In this document: positions 34,001 to 45,593 of the stretch, one piece after another | Numbering within the stretch: position 1 is the stretch's first letter | How the letters are laid out: every line of letters starts with the position of its first letter | From: Galaxea fascicularis | Lineage: Eukaryota; Cnidaria; Anthozoa; Scleractinia; Euphylliidae | Direction of reading: 5' to 3' | Length of the DNA: 64,000 bases | NCBI GenBank assembly: GCA_948470475.1 | Contig: OX419335.1 | Span: 34,455,319 to 34,519,318 of the forward strand | Made by a program: the position numbers and the translations under genes | Notes under the pieces: model-generated | The model's database searches: none | The model's input: the letters and a program-made list of their open reading frames with translations, nothing else | Told to the model about the DNA's origin: nothing

Positions 34001-37000
34001 GAGCAGGGGGCCGTTTCTCGAAGCTCCCGGTAATTACCGGGCCCGTAGTTTTGTTTTCCATTCCAGATGGGAGTTTCAAAAGTTTTGAAAATTATACAGT
34101 GAAGCTATAAGCTAAAGAAACAAAATGGACTTCAGTAGAGGTCAGACCACACCCTACTTTTATCGAGATTTTGAGTTCAAAATATGGTTTGTGTGCCTGT
34201 TAAGTTACCGGGACTTTCGAGAAAAGGGCCCTTGATCATGTTGTGGGTTCGTAATAATTCCGTGAGTGGTGACCAAATGAGAGTGAATATATGAAAATCA
34301 TGTATTTGAACTGTGGATTAAATAATAAAGATAATGTGACCTAAATTTGACTTAACATTTGCTCGTCTTTTATTGCGAGAACTAAGAACAAGTTGTTCAG
34401 AAATTCGCTTGAGCTTTTTCATCTCACACCTGATTCATTCTAAATGGGCACTACGAAAAGAAAAAAACGCAAACAACAACAGGGTAAAATACTCGCAGAT
34501 GATCATGCTCGAAAAAGTCACTGAAATGTCAAATTTAACAGAAAAAAAGCTTAGGACGTTTGAAACATAAGAAGTAGTATATTTTTAAATGCACTAGATA
34601 TTCACGAAATGATTAAACCGAGGATTGAATGTCTCGTCAAAACAGCGATGTTCTTTTGAAGTGGTTAAGACTCCCCAAAAATTTTCTTGGTCTCTTTTTA
34701 GACCCACCAAGAGAAAATGTATCAAGACTATGTAGCTAACAAAGCAAAGGAAAAGGCAACTCAGCTGGAGCAGTACTATAACCAAGTGCTTTCTAAGGCT
34801 CAAGCAGAGCTGAGTTGTATCCTTAATGTATACTTTTCTAAGCTCAGTAGACCATGTTTACATTGAAACAGTTTCAAACACACAGGGCGATGCAGGATTT
34901 TGTTTGTCCTTAACTGCACAAAAAAAACATTAACAGCCTTAAAAACTCAAAGATCAAGTAAGTCGTTATATTATACTATGCTATGCTGTGTTTTGCTATG
35001 CTTGTGTGCTATTCTATGATAAATCATGTCACGCTATCATGCCATGCCATGGCATGTCATGTCTTGTCATGCCTTGTTATGTCATGCCATGTCATGTCAT
35101 GTCATGTCATGTCATGTCATGCTATGTTATGTTTGTCATGTCACGTCAAGTTTCAGTCTATCCGTGCCGATATTAAAGAAAAATTGTTATAGCCCTAAAT
35201 AAATACAATAGCAGTATTTTTTGACTCAATATAGCGATTTCTCTCTTACTCCAATATATTTTGCCAACAACAGATGATAAGAAGGAGGTAGAGGAAACAA
35301 AAAAGCGCTATAACGAACTCTCAGAGAAGCTAATGGAAAAAAATAGACAGTACCTCAAACTACAGGTGGGTAATTATTCTCTGACAGGGGGTTTAAGAAT
35401 AGTGGAAAGGGTTAGGTTTAACAACACCTCTTAAACAGTACGCATCTTCCATGGACAAGTTATGTGACAAACTCAGTTACATTACACTTGGCCACTCAAT
35501 ATTTCAATTGCTGATAGACTGACTCGAAGCGCTTAAAGGGGAAAACGGTGCAGTGTTTCTCAGAAGTTTGTTAGCAACCGTTTTCTGATGGGTAGCCTTG
35601 GCTTTACGCTGCAATTTCTGGTCTGAACCTCTGCGCAGCTTTTCGGTTACCTTCCAAAGATGCGGTTGTCATTCCTTTCGATCAACAGTCTAAATTCAGT
35701 CTATCTTTTTCGTCTGTACATCAAGGGAGAAGAGGGTGCCCGCATCGCCGGCTGATCTATGGTTCTGCCCTCTCCAGGTGGAAGAGTTATGTGACCAAAA
35801 CGGGTGTACAAGCGCATGATAAATAAGTGCATAGGAAACTCTATTTCAAAAGGTCGAGATGGCAGCATGCTCGCAAAGATTTTCAAATTCAATACGCATC
35901 TTAAATGTTTCTCTTTTTACAAATGCAGGGGATGTACGACTCTCTTAGGAGGTAAGTAACGAACTAACATGTTTTAGTTCATTTATTAAATTATGTTTAT
36001 TTCCAATTAGGTATCGTTCCTCGACTGGCTGATTGATCGGAGGTTAGGTATATAAACAAGTTCGTCATCGCTTAGAAAAGCACGGAAATTAAATGTCCTC
36101 GCAGCCTGCGAACTAAGAGTATTATGAATTATCATCAGGACTGTCACTAATGTTTGAAGTAGGTGGGGATATACAAAAAATAGCTGGAGATTCAAGCTAC
36201 TGTAGTGAAGTCAACACGCAGGTTTTATATCAAAGCAGACGGAGATATACCCTCAGAATGCGAGGGGAGAATCTTCGAAGACCCGGCGGCCCTTAATAAT
36301 AGCCCTGTATCAGGATGAATATCACTGACACAGTCACTCAGCTGCAAGGGTTCCTTTTATGGGAATCGTATTCCTCCTTCATGATCCGTCCCTCTTACTT
36401 TAGAAGAAAAAAGTATTATGTTAAATCTTTCCATTTTAATGTGGGGCTCAATTTTCTCGTATTTTGCATGTATTACCTAGCCCAAGCTATATAGGCTAGT
36501 TTCTAAAATAAACGTACATAGCAACTCCGGAAGTGTGTGGTGTGTGGTGTAATGTGGGAATCTGTTGTCTGTTCCAAGGAAAAGCATAACGCCATCCGTC
36601 CTGGAGGGTCGTGAGGACGTCTTGCTCGAGTCTCGAGGAGCCGCGGGACACATGAAACATGTATTTGAGATTCCTCTTGGGACAGGTGGAGGTAAAACAC
36701 AATTCGTTTCCTTAATTAATTTCACTTGCTTCATTCAATAGATAGTGCATGAGTCAATGTGCCAGTATTTCTTCACAAGTACATGCATGTATTCTGTGAC
36801 TTTCTTTTCGCTGTCTGATCGAAGGAGTCTGTCCTCTTAAATTCCGACTTCATGATGTTCTTCTTTACAATAGTAGAACAGACTAAGAATCAAAGTTGTT
36901 TTCATTGTATATAGGCTTTCTTAGTTTTACTGGTGTGCATAGTTATAAATCTATCTCTAGCTGTCACTCTTTTAAAGAAGTTATTAATTGGAATTTTATT

Positions 37001-37924
37001 CTGTTTTCTCCCCTGCCGTCCGCCCTTCCTCTAAATCTTGTTTGTATTTACTCCATTTTTTAGCTTGTATTTTATGGAGACAGTAAGCGACGAATAACAA
37101 TAAACTAAACTAAACTGCACTAATCCGCCTTCTAAACAAAAAAAGAAAAAACACCTTTACACATTTCCGCAGACTTACTTCGTCGCACCTCCAGCGCAGC
37201 TGATGTCCGGTATCCTGCAGAAAGTAAGTGGCGCTTATACAGAAAAATGATAGTTGGCAGTTACAAGACTATATTGAAGGGAGAATTCCGGCAATTCAGG
37301 CTAGCAGAACACCATAAAATGGTCAATTACGAAAAACCAAGGTTGAAAATTTCACTCTTCCTTGTTGCTTGCCAGCGGGAATGATCAGGAGTTCGTAGAA
37401 ACAAGATTGCTGTCACTAGAGATCATCCAAAGCACACAAACAGCACGGACAAGATTTGAAAAGTCGTACTCGTACTCAATCTCGTACTCGTGCCCAAATC
37501 TAAAGGTCCCTAATTGACTAACATTTCCACAATCACAGAGGAAGTCATTGAGAGTCAAGTGAATTGTGTCACGTCAATATAGATCACATAAAAAAAAAAA
37601 CTTAACTTGGGAAAATTTACATCACCTACCAAGTTTTCCATTGCAGTGTGGTCTTTGTCCAGACATGTGCTTGAGAGTCTTGTGTTTTTTTCCGCTTATC
37701 TAAATCAATCGTGTGTTCTATTGTACTTAATGCAATGTTTTTATTGACCTTCAGGAGAGTTTCATGTATTTGACCCTTCTGTCCCGGAGTCAGTGCGAGC
37801 TTCTACGCCGAGCCTAAGACAGTTAAATGACACCGACGAAGGAACTCGCAAGTTTACCTTAGATTTCTCGGGAACACCTGGGATCAGCAAAAGACTAGGA
37901 CAAAAAGGGAGCAACAATAACTAA
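28086..37924 (+). CDS. CCNB1IP1: CCNB1IP1 / HEI10, meiotic RING E3 ligase, eleven coding exons
   Basis: Exons: 28086-28148, 28263-28278, 28598-28657, 33531-33601, 33692-33766, 34702-34816, 35274-35365, 35929-35951, 36579-36691 (36685 also possible), 37173-37223, 37755-37924. The total is 849 nt, 282 aa; human HEI10 is, from memory, 277 aa. RING: LLCNFRKC (7, 12), VTSCSHIFC (25, 27, 30), VCPAC (44, 47). Next come MVLAGQKPEVIMEICSRALA and FWTYQ (71-95), a coiled coil (96-170) containing SEKLMEKNRQYLKLQ, then GMYDSLRRKSITPS, and a Ser/Arg-rich tail ending GISKRLGQKGSNNN. HEI10 is a SUMO/ubiquitin ligase-like factor that marks crossover sites on meiotic chromosomes. Start: the first ATG before the RING, with no in-frame upstream alternative examined. 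Stop TAA 37922; AATAAA at 38037. A DIRS-like element fills part of intron 3. Confidence 0.93.
28263..28278 (+). CDS. CCNB1IP1: CCNB1IP1 exon 2, 16-nt microexon
   Basis: Sixteen bases encode VTSCS plus the first base of the histidine codon, completed by exon 3. Acceptor CTACAG, donor GTATCC. The phase matches exon 1 (ends on a full codon) and exon 3 (starts with AT). The residues complete the RING motif TSCSHIFC. Without this exon the RING loses one Cys and the frame breaks. Confidence 0.85.
28658..29030. other. Start of CCNB1IP1 intron 3
   Basis: Donor GTAAGT at 28658. No separate feature seen up to the DIRS-like element, whose remnants begin near 29040. Confidence 0.5.
29166..29460 (-). pseudogene. 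DIRS tyrosine recombinase C-terminal domain
   Basis: HGFRSGEAISLAL and WHEIMDHVGWKN match the second catalytic cluster of tyrosine recombinases (His-x-x-Arg, then His/Trp near the nucleophile). The nucleophilic Tyr that should follow ALH is a TAA stop here (TAT expected), so the enzyme is dead. Homology continues after the stop (KLKQVVSPAGAAAKLADLDY). Confidence 0.72.
29500..29980 (-). pseudogene. DIRS RNase H / linker region, broken frames
   Basis: Minus frames at 29859-29611 and 29971-29780 overlap in different frames and lie between the RT and recombinase parts. They fit the RNase H position by order, but I see no catalytic residues with certainty. Confidence 0.45.
29980..30330 (-). pseudogene. 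DIRS reverse transcriptase fragment
   Basis: RLCLDGRFLNLWMTDVPFS, then YMTKCNGKSGYDHVFPI, match the N-terminal RT blocks of DIRS elements (LD-R-LN-W, D-SGYDH). The catalytic Asp of the SGYDH block is kept; later frames break before the second catalytic Asp pair. Confidence 0.72.
30400..30646. repeat. 134-bp direct duplication in the DIRS element
   Basis: CAAAATCTCCTTAGAAACAA starts at 30400 and again at 30534. The following 113 bases are repeated almost identically up to GAGCCTT. It is an unequal duplication within the RT upstream region. Confidence 0.85.
32185..32760. repeat. About 165-bp minisatellite
   Basis: Units beginning CGGCCAGGGAAGATGAAAAT at 32316, 32480 and 32647 (periods 164 and 167), with a partial first unit at about 32190 and a degraded last one. 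Each has the blocks CACTTGCCACACAGGCCTAA, TCGCCACACAGGTCTTATCA and CACCCAGGAC. The ORFs drawn across it are not coding. It lies in the intron-like part of the DIRS element. Confidence 0.88.
33281..33530. other. End of CCNB1IP1 intron 3
   Basis: Between the DIRS start codon and the acceptor TTTGCAG ending at 33530. GC-rich at 33300-33370 (possible DIRS promoter or UTR), then AT-rich with a pyrimidine tract before the acceptor. Confidence 0.5.
34009..34231. mobile_element. MITE in CCNB1IP1 intron 5
   Basis: Left end GGGCCGTTTCTCGAAGCTCC with CGGTAATTACCG, right end TTACCGGGACTTTCGAGAAA and AGGGCCC: inverted with mismatches. The sequence to its right (34235-34340, GTGGGTTCGTAATAATTCC...) matches a SINE-like body at 56398-56510. 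Confidence 0.6.
34235..34345 (+). mobile_element. SINE body fragment
   Basis: TGTTGTGGGTTCGTAATAAT, AAATGAGAGTGAATATATGA, ATGTATTTGAACTG and AAGATAATGTGACC match the copy at 56398-56510. The tRNA-like head is present only in that other copy. Confidence 0.6.
35035..35152. repeat. ATGTC microsatellite
   Basis: Tandem ATGTC/ATGCC units, most regular at 35084-35128, in CCNB1IP1 intron 6. The two overlapping ORFs across it are repeat artefacts. Confidence 0.92.
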
Positions 37925-38194
37925 GTTTTATATTGTCACGCTCTCTTCTCCACTCTTTCTTGACGACTGTTGGGTCAAGTTACTTGGAAGTTAGAGATAA
38001 ACGTCTTGTGACACAACCCCTGTTTAAAGAGGTGAAAATAAATTTTTATAATATTAATAACGATGTCCAGTTAATTCCATTTAGATTGGTCTCAATCTGA
38101 ATATTTGATGAACTCGTGTTCGATGTTGCTCACGATATTTAAACTTGGTCATTTAGATCTTTGACGCAGTTAAGAAAGGCCGATTCTAGGGTAG

Positions 38195-38497
38195 TTAGGA
38201 GTCATCCTTTGAATCACTTAAGTCTACGAACTTGTCCAGTTTGCGTAACCCCTGTTTTCGCTTTGGCCAAACACAATGCTTTTGACGTGGTAACGGTGAA
38301 ACATTGAAATGTTGCCATGAAACGTTAACTCCGCATCTTGGTCGTCGAGATAGCAAACTGCATTTATGAGCAAACGTAAAAAACTGTTGAGTGCCTCGAA
38401 CGCTAACCAGATTTGAGGTGCTTTTTGTTGGTTCATTTTTAAGAGATGAGCATATGGCTGCGATACTGGTTATTGCGAGAATCGGCGAGAGAGCCAC
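38195..38497 (-). other. Unassigned 100-codon frame, also at 41978-42280
   Basis: An open minus-strand frame with an overlapping frame of 70 codons. I recognise no family and see no splice context. It is intact in both duplicates only because they are nearly identical. Probably non-coding sequence downstream of CCNB1IP1. Confidence 0.2.
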
Positions 38498-39499
38498 GAT
38501 GGATAGTTATGCGGTGAGTTGAGTTTGCATTGATGATCCGCTTGCATCATTGGGGACTATCAAAAAATTATAATAATGAGAAATTAAAGGTAGCCACCGA
38601 CATTCCGCGCCCTTCTGTGACTCCTGTGTTTTGCGTGGGGTATTAATTGAAGGAATTTTAAATGTAATCATGTATACGCGCATAAAACGTTATAAGGAAT
38701 TATTCTGCATAAGTGGGAAGAGAAGGATTTTGCTACCCATTGAAGAAGTGTGGAGCACAACAACGCAATTTAGGCTTGGAATATGCTACCCCATACATGC
38801 AAAATGTGGTACGAGTTTATCTCGTATAAAGCCTGTCCTGAGAAAGTTTACTTTAAAAATTGGCACGCCTTTTGTAAACAAGACGTACCTTTTTTTTTTA
38901 AACATTTTATATTGGTTTCCGGCTCATTGTTAGCAGTGAATCTGTGATGTCCGGGAAAAATCTCAACTTTTGGTTACCGCTTGTGGGCAAAGAGGGTCCG
39001 TGCTTAAATAGTGGTACCTCCACTGCACTCAAGTCTTCTCGACTTATCTTGGAAATTTTATTCCGATTCAGTACCAACAACATCATGACTGTTAACGCTT
39101 TCACTTCTTACGGTATTCATGCCACGGTTGACGATCATTAAATTATATGATTAGTTTTAAAACGCAGCAATCGACTCAGCCCCCTCTCAGGAAGCGATTC
39201 AAAAACGTGGCAGGGTCTTGAAGCCTGTGAAATTTAGGCCTCAGCCAGGTATATAACAAAACCTAAACAACTCTCCATCTACCAGTATCCGTAATCGTTT
39301 GAAATCTATATTTTCTCACATTTATCGCCAAAGTGTTTTCCTGGGCAAGATGAACAGTGTTTCTGATGCTTAAACATTTGCGGACACAAAACTAGAGCAA
39401 TTGTAGAAAAAAAGTTTTTATTTCATATAAAACTGGTAGTTACAGTAAAAATATGCCCTGGTGCAATTCAAGCTCCATGCATTATAAGAGAGACTTGAC

Positions 39500-39830
39500 A
39501 AACGACTGCTTTTCATGATCAATCTTGTGGTATATACTTAGTGGTATACGGGTAGAAAATATTCTAGTTGTGCAAGGCTTTCTCGTGGTATACCGTGGAA
39601 TATCCCACGAGTCACTCGTAGTTTCTTAGTATACACACGAGCATAACTATTTTATACCATGTCATGGAAAATACGTAGCCTTACATAATCGATGCAGTGC
39701 ACGATGGGAAGGTCAGGTGTGATACCGTCGAACTGCACCGATTAATGGGAAAGTTCGGTAGAATACCGACGAAAATAAAATACAGCTTTCCTGCCTTCCG
39801 ATTGGCTCTATTTTCTATGGCATAGTATAA
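39500..39830. mobile_element. MITE-like hairpin sequences (copy at 43290-43620)
   Basis: Contains imperfect inverted blocks (GTGGTATACCGTGGAATATC against its flanks) and paired GCAGTGCACGATGGGAAGGT / CGGTAGAATACC blocks. Family unknown. The duplicate carries the same. Confidence 0.35.
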
Positions 39831-40127
39831 ATCTGAATAGCAATAGTGTTATTGAATACACATCGAAATCCTGTTGTAACATTATGGCGAAAGCTATAAT
39901 CTGGACCGCGAAAAGTCGCCGATCAGCGTTACTCCATGATACTGGAAAAAATGAACAAAAGCTTTCATATCTCTTGTTCAAAACAGTTTTAAAGAAAATA
40001 AATTTTGAGCTAGAGGTAAAAGAAACGTTCAGGTCATAAAACTTGCAAATGTCCGGTTACTGGATAGTTACATCTGATTGACCGTATTTCGAAAAACTGG
40101 GTCCTGGTCTATATTCTGCTTTTCCTA

Positions 40128-40266
40128 ACTCTGTTTACATTTGTTAATAGAATAACTGGCCTTAAGTTATTCTCTTAACAAATGTGAACAGAAAAGGAGG
40201 CAATACGAGACTTGTTCATTTTTCTTGGTAGCTGACTAAGGTATCAAATGATTACATTTGATACCT
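40128..40266. repeat. Short palindromes (copy at 43915-44053)
   Basis: GTTTACATTTGTTAATAGAA against TTCTCTTAACAAATGTGAAC across a GGCCTTA centre. A second one, GGTATCAAATGATTACATTT followed by GATACC, lies at 40240-40266. Confidence 0.6.
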
Positions 40267-41083
40267 TGGTTAAAATATTTCGCCGTTATAAAAAAATTAT
40301 AGCCCTCTTCATCTTCCCTGTAAACACCTACACAGTGAAGCTTACCTCTTCAAAAACACTTCTTGAGCTAATTGAGTATACTAAATTATATTGAAGGTTC
40401 TCGAAAGCTTAAAGTAATCTTAGGCATTACAATACATTACTGCTTCATGGTTACATGTAATATCTTTGCCAGAAACTTCTTCAAGCTTCTGACTTACAGT
40501 GCAACTACCTGACTTCATCAAAGGCCACCCAGGAAAATTCTGCAAACTAGCCAATGGGAATCTTATATTGGAACAATGTATTTTCACAAAATTCATTATG
40601 AATGACAAATTCACCCACTATCGAAGCACAACAAAATTCAAATTGCGACTATTCTGTTGTTTCATCACTCGAATACTATATTGGCCAATTTGTAAAAAAA
40701 TTTCTTGGGAGGCCTTGGTTGGAGTAGTTGTACTGTAATGAATGAAAAGGTCCGTTGATAACAAGCGGTGATGGAATAATACGGTGGCCGAAGGGGATGT
40801 CTTTGCCTTCAAAAGTTTTACTAGTTTTTCCAGGAATTCGTCCTCTTAAACATGAAAACATTTTCATTTATCAACGTTCATGATCGTGATTGAAAGGAAT
40901 TCAACTTTTAGCCATCAAACAAACATTTCATTGCGAATGTCATCCGGATCGCTCAGGTGCCGGGCTGTTAAATTACCGTTTTGGGATGTTAAGCAGGGAG
41001 CTGAAAACAGCTTCGTTACGTAAAAATAACAGTTGTCTCCTGAACTTTAGAACTCAAAGGTTTTCCGCGGTTTACTATGTTGT

Positions 41084-44000
41084 CTAGCAGAACACCATAA
41101 AATGGTCAATTACGAAAAACCAAGGTTGAAAATTTCACTCTTCCTTGTTGCTTGCCAGCGGGAATGATCAGGAGTTCGTAGAAACAAGATTGCTGTCACT
41201 AGAGATCATCCAAAGCACACAAACAGCACGGACAAGATTTGAAAAGTCGTACTCGTACTCAATCTCGTACTCGTGCCCAAATCTAAAGGTCCCTAATTGA
41301 CTAACATTTCCACAATCACAGAGGAAGTCATTGAGAGTCAAGTGAATTGTGTCACGTCAATATAGATCACATAAAAAAAAAAACTTAACTTGGGAAAATT
41401 TACATCACCTACCAAGTTTTCCATTGCAGTGTGGTCTTTGTCCAGACATGTGCTTGAGAGTCTTGTGTTTTTTTCCGCTTATCTAAATCAATCGTGTGTT
41501 CTATTGTACTTAATGCAATGTTTTTATTGACCTTCAGGAGAGTTTCATGTATTTGACCCTTCTGTCCCGGAGTCAGTGCGAGCTTCTACGCCGAGCCTAA
41601 GACAGTTAAATGACACCGACGAAGGAACTCGCAAGTTTACCTTAGATTTCTCGGGAACACCTGGGATCAGCAAAAGACTAGGACAAAAAGGGAGCAACAA
41701 TAACTAAGTTTTATATTGTCACGCTCTCTTCTCCACTCTTTCTTGACGACTGTTGGGTCAAGTTACTTGGAAGTTAGAGATAAACGTCTTGTGACACAAC
41801 CCCTGTTTAAAGAGGTGAAAATAAATTTTTATAATATTAATAACGATGTCCAGTTAATTCCATTTAGATTGGTCTCAATCTGAATATTTGATGAACTCGT
41901 GTTCGATGTTGCTCACGATATTTAAACTTGGTCATTTAGATCTTTGACGCAGTTAAGAAAGGCCGATTCTAGGGTAGTTAGGAGTCATCCTTTGAATCAC
42001 TTAAGTCTACGAACTTGTCCAGTTTGCGTAACCCCTGTTTTCGCTTTGGCCAAACACAATGCTTTTGACGTGGTAACGGTGAAACATTGAAATGTTGCCA
42101 TGAAACGTTAACTCCGCATCTTGGTTGTCGAGATAGCAAACTGCATTTATGAGCAAACGTAAAAAACTGTTGAGTGCCTCGAACGCTAACCAGATTTGAG
42201 GTGCTTTTTGTTGGTTCATTTTTAAGAGATGAGCATATGGCTGCGATACTGGTTATTGCGAGAATCGGCGAGAGAGCCACGATGGATAGTTATGCGGTGA
42301 GTTGAGTTTGCATTGATGATCCGCTTGCATCATTGGGGACTATCAAAAAATTATAATAATGAGAAATTAAAGGTAGCCACCGACATTCCGCGCCCTTCTG
42401 TGACTCCTGTGTTTTGCGTGGGGTATTAATTGAAGGAATTTTAAATGTAATCATGTATACGCGCATAAAACGTTATAAGGAATTATTCTGCATAAGTGGG
42501 AAGAGAAGGATTTTGCTACCCATCATTTGAAGAAGTGTGGAGCACAACAACGCAATTTAGGCTTGGAATATGCTACCCCATACATGCAAAATGTGGTACG
42601 AGTTTATCTCGTATAAAGCCTGTCCTGAGAAAGTTTACTTTAAAAATTGGCACGCCTTTTGTAAACAAGACGTACCTTTTTTTTTTAAACATTTTATATT
42701 GGTTTCCGGCTCATTGTTAGCAGTGAATCTGTGATGTCCGGGAAAAATCTCAACTTTTGGTTACCGCTTGTGGGCAAAGAGGGTCCGTGCTTAAATAGTG
42801 GTACCTCCACTGCACTCAAGTCTTCTCGACTTATCTTGGAAATTTTATTCCGATTCAGTACCAACAACATCATGACTGTTAACGCTTTCACTTCTTACGG
42901 TATTCATGCCACGGTTGACGATCATTAAATTATATGATTAGTTTTAAAACGCAGCAATCGACTCAGCCCCCTCTCAGGAAGCGATTCAAAAACGTGGCAG
43001 GGTCTTGAAGCCTGTGAAATTTAGGCCTCAGCCAGGTATATAACAAAACCTAAACAACTCTCCATCTACCAGTATCCGTAATCGTTTGAAATCTATATTT
43101 TCTCACATTTATCGCCAAAGTGTTTTCCTGGGCAAGATGAACAGTGTTTCTGATGCTTAAACATTTGCGGACACAAAACTAGAGCAATTGTAGAAAAAAA
43201 GTTTTTATTTCATATAAAACTGGTAGTTACAGTAAAAATATGCCCTGGTGCAATTCAAGCTCCATGCATTATAAGAGAGACTTGACAAACGACTGCTTTT
43301 CATGATCAATCTTGTGGTATATACTTAGTGGTATACGGGTAGAAAATATTCTAGTTGTGCAAGGCTTTCTCGTGGTATACCGTGGAATATCCCACGAGTC
43401 ACTCGTAGTTTCTTAGTATACACACGAGCATAACTATTTTATACCATGTCATGGAAAATACGTAGCCTTACATAATCGATGCAGTGCACGATGGGAAGGT
43501 CAGGTGTGATACCGTCGAACTGCACCGATTAATGGGAAAGTTCGGTAGAATACCGACGAAAATAAAATACAGCTTTCCTGCCTTCCGATTGGCTCTATTT
43601 TCTATGGCATAGTATAAATCTGAATAGCAATAGTGTTATTGAATACACATCGAAATCCTGTTGTAACATTATGGCGAAAGCTATAATCTGGACCGCGAAA
43701 AGTCGCCGATCAGCGTTACTCCATGATACTGGAAAAAATGAACAAAAGCTTTCATATCTCTTGTTCAAAACAGTTTTAAAGAAAATAAATTTTGAGCTAG
43801 AGGTAAAAGAAACGTTCAGGTCATAAAACTTGCAAATGTCCGGTTACTGGATAGTTACATCTGATTGACCGTATTTCGAAAAACTGGGTCCTGGTCTATA
43901 TTCTGCTTTTCCTAACTCTGTTTACATTTGTTAATAGAATAACTGGCCTTAAGTTATTCTCTTAACAAATGTGAACAGAAAAGGAGGCAATACGAGACTT

Positions 44001-44870
44001 GTTCATTTTTCTTGGTAGCTGACTAAGGTATCAAATGATTACATTTGATACCTTGGTTAAAATATTTCGCCGTTATAAAAAAATTATAGCCCTCTTCATC
44101 TTCCCTGTAAACACCTACACAGTGAAGCTTACCTCTTCAAAAACACTTCTTGAGCTAATTGAGTATACTAAATTATATTGAAGGTTCTCGAAAGCTTAAA
44201 GTAATCTTAGGCATTACAATACATTACTGCTTCATGGTTACATGTAATATCTTTGCCAGAAACTTCTTCAAGCTTCTGACTTACAGTGCAACTACCTGAC
44301 TTCATCAAAGGCCACCCAGGAAAATTCTGCAAACTAGCCAATGGGAATCTTATATTGGAACAATGTATTTTCACAAAATTCATTATGAATGACAAATTCA
44401 CCCACTATCGAAGCACAACAAAATTCAAATTGCGACTATTCTGTTGTTTCATCACTCGAATACTATATTGGCCAATTTGTAAAAAAATTTCTTGGGAGGC
44501 CTTGGTTGGAGTAGTTGTACTGTAATGAATGAAAAGGTCCGTTGATAACAAGCGGTGATGGAATAATACGGTGGCCGAAGGGGATGTCTTTGCCTTCAAA
44601 AGTTTTACTAGTTTTTCCAGGAATTCGTCCTCTTAAACATGAAAACATTTTCATTTATCAACGTTCATGATCGTGATTGAAAGGAATTCAACTTTTAGCC
44701 ATCAAACAAACATTTCATTGCGAATGTCATCCGGATCGCTCAGGTGCCGGGCTGTTAAATTACCGTTTTGGGATGTTAAGCAGGGAGCTGAAAACAGCTT
44801 CGTTACGTAAAAATAACAGTTGTCTCCTGAACTTTAGAACTCAAAGGTTTTCCGCGGTTTACTATGTTGT
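41084..44870. repeat. Tandem duplication, copy 2 (3,787 bp)
   Basis: Directly abuts copy 1 and ends at TTTACTATGTTGT (44870), after which the sequences differ. On reading I found only one base difference (C 38342 against T 42125) and one 4-base insertion (CATT at about 42525). This is a very recent event or an assembly artefact. Confidence 0.95.
41538..41707 (+). pseudogene. CCNB1IP1: Duplicate of CCNB1IP1 last exon
   Basis: Identical in sequence to 37755-37924, including the acceptor, stop and the AATAAA at 41820. No upstream exon is duplicated, so it is either unused or an alternative terminal exon giving the same protein with the same 3' UTR sequence. Confidence 0.85.
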
Positions 44871-45235
44871 ATACCGCTAGTACAGTGAAAATTCACCTTA
44901 CATTGCTTACCGCTTCATGTAGAGTCAGTCGCAAGTAGAACTAGCCTGCGTGACAAGCGTTCCCGTTCTAGCCAATTTTTCTACATTGTGTGCCGTATTC
45001 TGGCCTCGCGAAAATTGAGGAGAGAGCAAAAAATTAAGGATGAAAGAGGCTGTGAATCTCCTTTCCCATCGCTGTCCTCCTACTTTTTGCTCTTTCCCCA
45101 ATTTTCGCGCGGCCAGCCTTTACGGCGATATGATAGGGTTCTAACGGGAAAACTTGTTGCGCAGGATATAGTAAAACGGACCTTTTCATATAGTTACAAG
45201 TTCAAGTCCTGGATTCGTCTTTACGGTTTATGTCC
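44871..45235 (-). other. 3' flank of the LRP-like gene
   Basis: Between the duplication and the stop codon at 45236. Likely 3' UTR. No AATAAA on the minus strand is obvious in this stretch. Confidence 0.4.
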
Positions 45236-45593
45236 TCATATACGGATGGTTTCCGTTCCTTCAGCAAAAGTGTCTCGAGGATCACTGATGGGGTAAGGAG
45301 GATTTGAAGCTCCACTAGACTTAGCAGCCATTGCATTAGGGCGTAAAGCTTCATAGGATACCTCGTACTCCCGAGGAGTGGCGTATGGTTCTTGCTCTCC
45401 GCGTGCTTGGTTGCTTCTGCTAGCTTCGCTGATCGACTCATACATCGCGTTGCCTCCACCGCTTGGTGCATTGGTCTGCTTCGCTTGGTAACCTGGGTTA
45501 TCAAATGCAACGTCCGAGTAGCCGCTGCGGTTCATCCCTTTCTGCTCCATCTGTATGACACCACCTGTTGTTACGTTGTTTGACCCTCTCCCC
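45236..45593 (-). CDS. LRP-like gene: cytoplasmic tail and stop
   Basis: 118 aa. VAFDNPGYQ fits FxNPxY, the PTB-domain/clathrin adaptor signal of LDL receptor (FDNPVY there). Additional YxxPhi-type motifs are YESI and YEAL. Two PxY motifs. The start was chosen at the CACAG acceptor at 45594, the only one that agrees with the TM exon phase. Confidence 0.88.

Larger units (their letters stand above)
37301..41083. repeat. Tandem duplication, copy 1 (3,783 bp)
   Basis: CTAGCAGAACACCATAAAAT starts at 37301 and again at 41084. Copy 1 contains the last CCNB1IP1 exon, its AATAAA and a 3' flank with several short MITEs (39520-39830, 40128-40266). Exon 10 (37173-37223) is outside. Confidence 0.95.

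Noticed and set aside
34983..35192. Cys/His/Met-rich frames (69 and 62 codons)
   Set aside because: They are translations of the ATGTC microsatellite.
38195..38497. 100-codon minus frame as a gene
   Set aside because: Kept intact in both duplicates only because they are near identical; no family or splice sites recognised.
41084..44870. A second complete CCNB1IP1 gene
   Set aside because: Only the last exon and 3' flank are duplicated; no RING or coiled-coil exons lie in copy 2.
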